From: an uncultured Cytophagaceae bacterium
Lineage (GTDB): Bacteria > Bacteroidota > Bacteroidia > Cytophagales > Microscillaceae
Reading direction: 5' to 3'
Length of the DNA stretch: 28,182 nucleotides
Assembly (NCBI GenBank): GCA_937899305.1
Contig: CALDJV010001087.1
Coordinates: 1-28,182 of the forward strand
Part shown: positions 18,593-23,992 of the stretch, one piece after another
Position numbering within the stretch: the first letter of the stretch is position 1
Layout of the letters: each line of letters begins with the position of its first letter
Program-made: the position numbers and the translations under genes
Notes under the pieces: model-generated
The model's database searches: none
What the model saw: the letters and a program-made list of their open reading frames with translations, nothing else
Told to the model about the DNA's origin: nothing

Positions 18593-18624
18593 GTTCGTTT
18601 TTTTAGCTGAAGAAAAAAATGAAC
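18593..18624. other. Strong hairpin after a T-tract, repeat-like element
   Basis: GTTCGTTTTTTT (18593-18604) pairs with AAAAAAATGAAC (18613-18624) over 12 bp with one G-U, around an 8-nt loop. It is preceded by GCGGC and seven Ts. There is no adjacent gene that it would terminate on the plus strand. It may be a member of a dispersed intergenic family; that needs a genome search. Confidence 0.5.
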
Positions 18625-18810
18625 GGATGTTGAGGATAACGAATCGTGATTTTATCCCGAAAACTTACTGATTATTAATCCTGTAAAGTTGTCCAAAATA
18701 AAAGATATTTTGAGTGAAAAAAATGAGTACAGTTTTGAATGCCAATTTTTAAACTTCGGAAAATTATTTTTGTTTCATCCCTTAGTACTTAAAGTTGTGA
18801 TTTAAAAAGA

Positions 18811-18818
18811 TAAATTTG
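18811..18818 (+). promoter_or_regulatory. Possible -7 promoter element for the P450 gene
   Basis: TAAATTTG matches TAnnTTTG and lies 55 nt before the start codon. I see no well-spaced -33 TTTG. Confidence 0.3.
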
Positions 18819-18873
18819 TATTTTTATACTTATAGTCACTATTTGACCAATCATTTTTGTAAACCAATGTACT

Positions 18874-20217
18874 ATGAGTCCTGCTATTCACCCTGCCATT
18901 CCTGTATACCAGGGGCACTGGCTTTTCAAGAGTGCCTTCCAGATACAAAAGAACCCAGTGTTGTTTTTCGAGGAAAAAAGAAAAATGCTAGGAGACAAGT
19001 TTTATGCTGCTTATCCAGGAGGGAAAGTATTGATAAGTGCTCACCCAGGTTTGATCAAGCATGTATTACAAACCAACCATAAAAACTATCCTAAAGATCG
19101 TGGCTATGATCAATTGGCCTTGATGTTGGGGCAGGGACTCGTGACCAGCAAGGGAAGTATGTGGAAAAAACAACGCAAAATAGCCCAACCTACCTTTCAT
19201 AAGCGCAACCTGGAAAACCTATTCCTCTCTATGACGGACATTGCCAGTCAATACCTCAAAGAACTGACTCAAAAAAAGGGACAAATAGTAGACATTTCTC
19301 AGGAAATGATGGCAGTAACCGCCCGTATTGCCATGAAGGCTTTGTTTAGCTCTGATATAGAAGGCAATCTCAAAGAGATTTATCATGCCATTTCTTATGC
19401 TCAAGAATTTGTCGCCAAACGAGCCATCAATCCTTTGATCATTCCCTGGACTCGCATTAACGGAAGCCTGCGCAAGTTTCATCGCCATCGAGATGTCATG
19501 GATGGTCTGATCAATAATTTGATTGAAACTCGCCAACAAGAAACCAGCGCCAAATCCGATTTTTTGCAAATGTTGCTGGAAGCCCGTTACGAAGATACTG
19601 GTGAACCCATGCCCTTGGATTTGCTTCGGGATGAACTGGTAACCATTTTTTCAGCAGGACATGAAACCTCGGCCAATGGCTTGGCCTGGACCCTTTACTT
19701 GTTAAGCCAACACCCCAATATTGTCCAACGACTCAAAGAAGAAATTCAGCAGGTACTCGGAAACCGCTTGCCGTCGTTTGCCGACCTCAAGCAAATGCCT
19801 TATACTCGACAAGTCATTGAAGAGGGAATGCGGCTGTATCCACCAGTGTGGGGGGTAGGGCGTTACGCCAAGGCAGCCGACCAATGGGGAGAACATCATA
19901 TTGCCGCCAATACCATTGTAATTTGTCAAATATTTAGTTTGCATCGGCACCCTGATTTGTGGCAGGATCCTGATACTTTTGACCCGGATAGATTTGAAGT
20001 AGAGAAAACCAAAGCCCGCCCAAGCACCCATTATCTTCCATTTGGGGCTGGCCCCCGCATGTGTATTGGAAATCATTTTGCGATGATGGAAATGCAACTT
20101 CTTCTCCCCCTACTTGTTCGTCATTTCGATTTCGAACTCATCAAAGACCACCAGGTAATACTGGAGCCTATGATTACGCTCCGGCCTAAAAATGGAATTA
20201 TGATGCGAATCAAATAA
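18874..20217 (+). CDS. Cytochrome P450
   Basis: This 447-aa heme-thiolate monooxygenase has all core motifs. The I-helix AGHET is at 261-265 (oxygen activation), the K-helix ExxR at E317-R320 (EGMR), a PERF-like region near DPDRFEVEK, and the heme loop FGAGPRMCIG at 390-399 with the axial cysteine C397. There is no N-terminal membrane helix, so it should be soluble, as in most bacterial P450s. The motifs resemble the group that includes CYP102/CYP110-like fatty-acid or terpenoid hydroxylases, but substrate cannot be assigned. No ferredoxin or reductase gene is linked, so electron partners must lie elsewhere. A two-way terminator follows immediately. Confidence 0.95.
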   Translation: MSPAIHPAIPVYQGHWLFKSAFQIQKNPVLFFEEKRKMLGDKFYAAYPGGKVLISAHPGLIKHVLQTNHKNYPKDRGYDQLALMLGQGLVTSKGSMWKKQRKIAQPTFHKRNLENLFLSMTDIASQYLKELTQKKGQIVDISQEMMAVTARIAMKALFSSDIEGNLKEIYHAISYAQEFVAKRAINPLIIPWTRINGSLRKFHRHRDVMDGLINNLIETRQQETSAKSDFLQMLLEARYEDTGEPMPLDLLRDELVTIFSAGHETSANGLAWTLYLLSQHPNIVQRLKEEIQQVLGNRLPSFADLKQMPYTRQVIEEGMRLYPPVWGVGRYAKAADQWGEHHIAANTIVICQIFSLHRHPDLWQDPDTFDPDRFEVEKTKARPSTHYLPFGAGPRMCIGNHFAMMEMQLLLPLLVRHFDFELIKDHQVILEPMITLRPKNGIMMRIK

Positions 20218-20248
20218 AAAAAGGAAGGTATTGAACCTCCCTTTTTTT
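20216..20248. terminator. Bidirectional terminator between convergent genes
   Basis: AAAAAAAGGAAGGT (20216-20229) pairs with ACCTCCCTTTTTTT (20235-20248) with one mismatch and a 5-nt loop, giving T-tracts on both strands. It overlaps the P450 stop codon and also faces the SiaB-like gene. Confidence 0.85.
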
Positions 20249-20266
20249 ATCAATATCTTTATTGAG

Positions 20267-20833
20267 TTATTTCATAATATTCACGAATAAGGCAAAAAAC
20301 GAGTATTTATCACTCAGATGCTTGATTTTCATTTCCAAATCATCGGAAGTGAGGGCCACTTGTACCAAACCAATGCCCGCTCCTTTACTTTCACCTTCCG
20401 AAGGTGCGTCTCTCAGCTTTCTTTTGTACTCTCGTAATGCTTCACGGTCCAAAGAAGTCACGGTTTTCCATTTATCCAGAAGCAACGGCACCGCCTCTCG
20501 CCTCACCATATTACCAGTGATGACCTGATAATACGCTTCATATTGTAAAATAACCAAGGTACCTACCTTGTCGCGGTCACCAAAATGATTGACTTCTTTT
20601 GAGTAATACAAAACGTTTTGGCTAAGCTCCATAAAAACAGAAAAGACTTTTTTTCCTACCCGACGACTTTCCTTCAATTTGTCCCTAATATCCCGACTAA
20701 GTTCAGCCAGTAATACATCAGTCAAAGGGCCTTTGTAAGAGAGCATCAAATTTTCGCGCTCTAGCTCTGCTTGGTATGCAAAAAAATCAAAATCTTGATC
20801 TTCTTCAAAGTGTTTTACCTGTTCTGGACTCAT
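20267..20833 (-). CDS. SiaB-family (DUF6272) GHKL-type protein kinase
   Basis: This 188-aa cytoplasmic protein resembles the SiaB family, GHKL-fold kinases that phosphorylate a SiaC-type protein in opposition to a PP2C phosphatase (SiaA) in Pseudomonas. An N-box-like ELSQN is at 69-73 and a glycine-rich loop KGAGIGL lies near 148-154, which together form an ATP pocket of this fold. The ATG gives the start MSPEQVKHFEEDQDF. No siaC-like (DUF1987) gene is adjacent here, which is the usual neighbour. A SpoIIE/PP2C sensor of compatible type is encoded at 302-3607, but pairing is inference. Assignment rests on memory of the family. Confidence 0.7.
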   Translation of the reverse strand: MSPEQVKHFEEDQDFDFFAYQAELERENLMLSYKGPLTDVLLAELSRDIRDKLKESRRVGKKVFSVFMELSQNVLYYSKEVNHFGDRDKVGTLVILQYEAYYQVITGNMVRREAVPLLLDKWKTVTSLDREALREYKRKLRDAPSEGESKGAGIGLVQVALTSDDLEMKIKHLSDKYSFFALFVNIMK

Positions 20834-21025
20834 GTGTGCTATGTTATCCTAAAAGTTATACTAATGCAAGAAATTCTCTCTTGTTACCAAAATAAACAAT
20901 TGACTTGGTTTTATAATAAATTTGATTGAAAAATTTTGGTTAAGAATTTTACCAAAGTGCAGACGTAGGGTTGGTGATTTAGGTGTTTTTTTACTACCTT
21001 TTTTTATAACGCACTCTCTTTCAAT

Positions 21026-21054
21026 ATTGTTTTTTCATTTGAAGAATAGATTTG
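21026..21054 (+). promoter_or_regulatory. Possible promoter of the amine oxidase gene
   Basis: ATTG at 21026-21029 and TAGATTTG at 21047-21054 (a TAnnTTTG match) are spaced by 17 nt, close to Bacteroidota sigma-A-type spacing. The implied 5' untranslated region is about 150 nt. Confidence 0.35.
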
Positions 21055-21184
21055 ATTTTCAACCCATCAAAAGAAATTTTAACTTGAGGCCTGTAACTTC
21101 GTAATATTGAATACATTGTAAACCAAGTTTGTTCCTGTTTCGTCCTGTCGCTTCTATATTCACGGGCGTGGGGCCACAAACTTC

Positions 21185-21208
21185 GTAACACTTATTTTAA
21201 AGTGTTAC
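21185..21208 (+). promoter_or_regulatory. Hairpin immediately upstream of the amine oxidase start codon
   Basis: GTAACACTT (21185-21193) and AAGTGTTAC (21200-21208) are perfect 9-bp arms around ATTTTA, ending 5 nt before the ATG at 21214. In RNA this would hide the translation start region; in DNA it could be an operator. Confidence 0.45.
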
Positions 21209-21213
21209 TTAAA

Positions 21214-22602
21214 ATGGATAATCATCTGGTTGACAATGCATTGAGGCGCTTAATTTATCAAAAACTTATGTATAAACATGAAATTATGCCAGTTCTGAAA
21301 GATGGGTTTTCTCTAGAGAACCCTTGGGACGGACAGGTAGTTATTATAGGAGCAGGCATGGCTGGGCTCACTGCAGGTTATATTTTAGGGAAATCGGGGA
21401 TCGACTATACCATTTTGGAAGCTTCACAAGTAATGGGGGGACGCATTAGAGCCTTGGAAGGTTTTGCTGATTTTCCGGTTGAACTGGGAGCCGAAGAAAT
21501 CCACGGCCGCAAATCAGCTTGGTATGAAATGATCCAAAAACAAGAGCGAAACATCATTAGTCCCGAAAAATATGGCCAATCTTTATACAATATAGATGGT
21601 AAGTTGCTAACTCTCAAAGAAATGGAAGCTGCCGAGTTGTACGAGCAAGTAGATAAATTTACCCTCTATTGGGAAGATTACAATGAAGAAGATATTTCGG
21701 TGGCCGACTACCTTGAGCAATTGAAGATCCCCTCACAATACCACCATGTACTCAATGCCTGGTATGGCAACGAATACGGCACCTCTAACAATCGTTTGGG
21801 CGTATTGAGCATGGCACAATCGGACAATAAATGGTCTTCGGGAGAATCTAACTTTACCCTCAAAGATGCTTCTTATATGGAAGTGATGAAGACCGCTTTT
21901 GTCGATGTAATTCCAAACATTCAATTCCACAATCAGGTGGTCATGGTGGACTATAGCAATGAATTGGTAGAAATAGAAACCAAGAAAGGGCAATACAAAG
22001 CCAAAAAGGTCATTGTAACCGTGCCACTTTCTATTCTTAAGGCGGGTGATTTGGTATTCTTCCCTCCTCTTGACGAAGAAAAACAGCAAGCCATTGATAC
22101 CATTGGCATCGATCACGGGATGAAAATTTTGCTCAAGTTTAGAACGCCGATTTGGCCAGAAAAAACTTCTTCTATTTATCCAGGAGGCAAAATACCTGAA
22201 TTTTGGGTCACTGGACTGGGCAAAGATACTCAATCCCACGTATTAACTGGATTTGTAAATGGTGAAAACGCCGAGTATTTGAGTAGTTTGGGAGAACAAG
22301 CCATTTATGTAGCCTTGCACGAGCTGGATCAGGTATTTGGTGATCGCAAAGCTACTGCCAACTTTGAGGACAGCTACATCATAGACTGGGGCAAGGAGCC
22401 TTTTATCAAGGGGGCTTACTCTTACCCTTCGCTCCACTCGGAACCTGAACGCATTTCGCTGGCCGAACCCATTGACGACAAGGTGTTTTTTGCCGGGGAA
22501 GCTAGCAACGCCTGGGGACACCCTGGTACAGCCCATGGTGCCCTTGAAACCGGCTACCGGGCCGTAAAAGAATTGATTGAGAGCATTGAGTTATTTGGAT
22601 GA
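21214..22602 (+). CDS. Flavin-containing amine oxidase family protein (FAD-dependent)
   Basis: This 462-aa flavoprotein is of the monoamine/polyamine oxidase fold. The Rossmann motif GAGMAG is at 46-51, followed about 20 residues later by the acidic residue in YTILEAS and by GGRIRAL, the second FAD signature. The C-terminal FAD segment VFFAGEASNAWGHPGTAHG precedes GALETG. The family oxidises amines to imines with O2 as acceptor; the substrate is not evident. I chose the ATG at 21214 (MDNHLVDNALRRL) over the upstream in-frame GTG at 21202, which lies inside the hairpin. It precedes the ilv leader on the same strand by 124 nt with no clear terminator between, so read-through into the leader is possible. 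Confidence 0.9.
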   Translation: MDNHLVDNALRRLIYQKLMYKHEIMPVLKDGFSLENPWDGQVVIIGAGMAGLTAGYILGKSGIDYTILEASQVMGGRIRALEGFADFPVELGAEEIHGRKSAWYEMIQKQERNIISPEKYGQSLYNIDGKLLTLKEMEAAELYEQVDKFTLYWEDYNEEDISVADYLEQLKIPSQYHHVLNAWYGNEYGTSNNRLGVLSMAQSDNKWSSGESNFTLKDASYMEVMKTAFVDVIPNIQFHNQVVMVDYSNELVEIETKKGQYKAKKVIVTVPLSILKAGDLVFFPPLDEEKQQAIDTIGIDHGMKILLKFRTPIWPEKTSSIYPGGKIPEFWVTGLGKDTQSHVLTGFVNGENAEYLSSLGEQAIYVALHELDQVFGDRKATANFEDSYIIDWGKEPFIKGAYSYPSLHSEPERISLAEPIDDKVFFAGEASNAWGHPGTAHGALETGYRAVKELIESIELFG

Positions 22603-22726
22603 TATGAGTAGAATTTTGAACAATTTCAATATTATTTTAAAAAACGAAAAAAAACATGAGAGGATACTTGTTTTTTGTTTTCCTTTCCTGCTTAATTGTG
22701 ACATAAGATTTTAACAAAACCGATCA

Positions 22727-22813
22727 ATGAAAAATATTATAGTCATTATTCACCTTATTATTATTCTGGTCCTACGCAAGGAACCAGGGGTGAAATGGCT
22801 GTATCAAAGATAA
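22727..22813 (+). CDS. ilv leader peptide 1 (28 aa, Ile/Val/Leu-rich)
   Basis: The short ORF begins MKN and continues IIVIIHLIIILVL, so 12 of residues 4-16 are Ile, Val or Leu. It then ends with a charged stretch containing RKEPG and a TAA stop. Such a composition in front of branched-chain biosynthesis genes is the mark of a regulatory leader peptide: scarcity of charged Ile/Val/Leu tRNAs stalls the ribosome here. The start is preceded by ATTTTAACAA (22708-22717), also found in front of leader 2. There is no Shine-Dalgarno, as is usual in the phylum. The peptide itself is probably without function. Confidence 0.8.
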   Translation: MKNIIVIIHLIIILVLRKEPGVKWLYQR

Positions 22814-22853
22814 ATCACAATTTACAAGATAAAAAAAGCTGTTTTTACCCTGA
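22766..22853 (+). promoter_or_regulatory. Attenuator 1: alternative RNA pairings
   Basis: Region 1, CTGGTCCT (22766-22773, codons Leu-Val-Leu of the leader), can pair with region 2, AGGAACCAG (22779-22787; one bulge). The 3' part of region 2, GGGTGAAA (22788-22795), can pair instead with TTTTACCC (22843-22850; one G-U) in the left arm and loop of the terminator. A ribosome stalled on the Ile/Val/Leu codons would cover region 1 and favour the second pairing, which opposes termination. The pairings are seen; the mechanism is inferred. Confidence 0.6.
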
Positions 22854-22871
22854 GTAGAAACAGCTTTTTTT
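22831..22871 (+). terminator. Attenuator 1 terminator
   Basis: AAAAAAAGCTGTTT (22831-22844) and AAACAGCTTTTTTT (22858-22871) form a perfect 14-bp stem around a 13-nt loop, with a T-tract. It lies 17 nt after the leader-1 stop codon and before the structural genes, so it can only act as an attenuator or premature terminator for the operon. Confidence 0.85.
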
Positions 22872-22911
22872 ATTTTATATATTACTAAAAAAACCAAATA
22901 AAATTTTAACA

Positions 22912-22977
22912 ATGTCACAACAAGTCTCTATCTCTCTACTGATTCTAGTCATTATTATTATTCACTACCTCAGGTGA
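22912..22977 (+). CDS. ilv leader peptide 2 (21 aa, Ile/Leu/Val-rich)
   Basis: The ORF reads MSQQVSIS and then LLILVIIII, nine consecutive branched-chain residues, ending HYLR before TGA. It shares with leader 1 the upstream word ATTTTAACAA (22903-22912) and the internal word TAGTCATTATT (22946-22956 versus 22740-22750), consistent with duplication. Its stop codon lies inside the antitermination segment, so a ribosome finishing translation masks that segment. Confidence 0.8.
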   Translation: MSQQVSISLLILVIIIIHYLR

Positions 22978-23019
22978 GAAAGGAGCCCTTATATATTCAT
23001 TTACGAAGCCTTTCTCACC
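22973..23019 (+). promoter_or_regulatory. Attenuator 2: perfect antiterminator pairing
   Basis: GGTGAGAAAGG (22973-22983), overlapping the leader-2 stop codon, is perfectly complementary over 11 nt to CCTTTCTCACC (23009-23019), which covers the left arm and loop of the terminator. It therefore competes exactly with the terminator stem. A ribosome stalled upstream in the Ile/Leu/Val codons leaves it free; one at the stop codon covers it. A region-1 protector is less clear: the pyrimidine-rich CTCT words near 22926-22936 could pair weakly with it. Confidence 0.75.
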
Positions 23020-23037
23020 AAGAGAAAGGCTTTTTTT
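23006..23037 (+). terminator. Attenuator 2 terminator
   Basis: AAGCCTTTCTC (23006-23016) pairs perfectly with GAGAAAGGCTT (23022-23032) around the 5-nt loop ACCAA, followed by seven Ts (23031-23037). It ends 34 nt before the ilvE start codon. Confidence 0.88.
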
Positions 23038-23071
23038 ATGTCATCAATCATTCATTATAATTATCTATGGT

Positions 23072-23962
23072 ATGAATTCACAACACACCACCATTTTTTT
23101 AGACGGCGCTTTTTTGCCTTCTGACCAAACCCAACTAAGCCTCAAAAGTCAAACTTTGCACTATGGCAATGGGGTTTTTGAGGGCATTCGTGCCTACCAA
23201 ACTTTGGAAGAAGGTACCGCTATTTTTAAAGCTGAAGCGCACTTTACCAGATTGATCAAATCAGCCAAAAAAGTACACATTCCCTTTGATTACTCGGTAG
23301 AAGAGCTCACTCACATCGCTTACCTGCTCTTGGAAAAAAACAAACTGAAAGACGCCTACATTCGCCCTTTAGTGTATACTTCAGACGAAATGTCGCTCCG
23401 GCCTGCCAATGAATCTCACCTGTTGATGATGGCTTGGCAGTGGGGCAAATACCTCAGTAATGACAATTGTCGAGTAATGATTTCATCTTACCAACGCCCC
23501 CACCCTAAAGCCTTTCCGATGGATGTAAAACTTACCGGCATGTATGCCAACTCTATACTGGCTACCAAAGAAGCGCAGCAAAAGGGGTTTGACGAAGCCT
23601 TATTATGTGATTCGCTGGGTTTTGTTGCCGAAGGCTCAGGGCAAAACTTCTTTTTTGAAAAAGATCGTACGCTCTATACTCCGCCACTGGGGAATATTTT
23701 GCCAGGCATTACCCGCAGTACCATCATTGATTTGGCCAAGCATAATGGTACCAAGGTAGTGGAAAAGCATTTTACTCCTGAAGAGCTATGCACGGCTGAT
23801 AGCGCATTTTTTACTGGGACTGCCACCGAGGTAGCTGGAATTCATTCGGTAGATGACTATGTTTTTCCAATGAATTGGGAAGATTCGCTGGGTTACATGC
23901 TGCAACAAGAATACCAGCAAAAAGTAAGGCAGGAAAATTTTCAGACCTATACCATTATCTAA
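23072..23962 (+). CDS. ilvE: Branched-chain amino acid aminotransferase (class IV, PLP)
   Basis: This enzyme performs the last step of Val, Leu and Ile synthesis, transfer of the amino group from glutamate to the 2-oxo acids; it is cytoplasmic and PLP-dependent. The 296-aa length fits the family. Visible motifs are LHYGNGVFEGIRAY near the N-terminus, YIRPLVY, the Schiff-base lysine K153 in DVKLTGMYANS, GFVAEGSGQNFFF, GITRSTIIDLA, and FFTGTATEV for phosphate binding. The start is the ATG at 23072; the ATG six bases upstream meets a stop at once. The enzyme is the first gene after the double attenuator, and ilvD follows 30 nt later, so the four genes are probably one operon. Confidence 0.95.
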   Translation: MNSQHTTIFLDGAFLPSDQTQLSLKSQTLHYGNGVFEGIRAYQTLEEGTAIFKAEAHFTRLIKSAKKVHIPFDYSVEELTHIAYLLLEKNKLKDAYIRPLVYTSDEMSLRPANESHLLMMAWQWGKYLSNDNCRVMISSYQRPHPKAFPMDVKLTGMYANSILATKEAQQKGFDEALLCDSLGFVAEGSGQNFFFEKDRTLYTPPLGNILPGITRSTIIDLAKHNGTKVVEKHFTPEELCTADSAFFTGTATEVAGIHSVDDYVFPMNWEDSLGYMLQQEYQQKVRQENFQTYTII

Positions 23963-23992
23963 ATCGACGCTCACCATTGGATACTCAAAATT

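Larger units (their letters stand above)
18272..18873. other. Gene-free region of about 600 bp with repeats and hairpins
   Basis: No convincing ORF was seen. It contains inverted words TTACGCAAG (18309-18317) and CTTGCGTAA (18453-18461), and a near-perfect direct repeat GCCGTTAAGAACT / GCCGTTAAAAACT (18442-18454 and 18466-18478). A palindrome CCAATTT-GAA-AAATTGG lies at 18389-18405, and the strong hairpin at 18593-18624. The middle part has higher GC than its flanks, which suggests an inserted or decayed element, but I see no transposase remnant I can name. Confidence 0.5.
20834..21213. other. Divergent intergenic region with promoter and hairpin
   Basis: This 380-bp AT-rich gap lies between the SiaB-like and amine oxidase genes. 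It contains a direct repeat AACTTCGTAA (21095-21104 and 21179-21188), a promoter candidate and a hairpin just before the next start codon. No gene was seen. Confidence 0.5.

Noticed and set aside
18874..22602. Biosynthetic cluster of P450 plus amine oxidase
   Set aside because: A minus-strand kinase gene and separate promoters and terminators lie between them, and there is no core biosynthetic enzyme; co-location looks incidental.
22656..22706. 16-codon ORF (MRGYLFFVFLSCLIVT) upstream of the two ilv leader peptides
   Set aside because: It is hydrophobic, but Phe-rich rather than a run of Ile/Val/Leu, and no terminator or pairing element follows before leader 1. It could be chance or signal-like; not called a third leader.
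23038..23124. Short ORF starting right after the attenuator-2 T-run and overlapping the ilvE start in another frame
   Set aside because: No branched-chain codon run, and it overlaps the clear ilvE frame; most likely chance.
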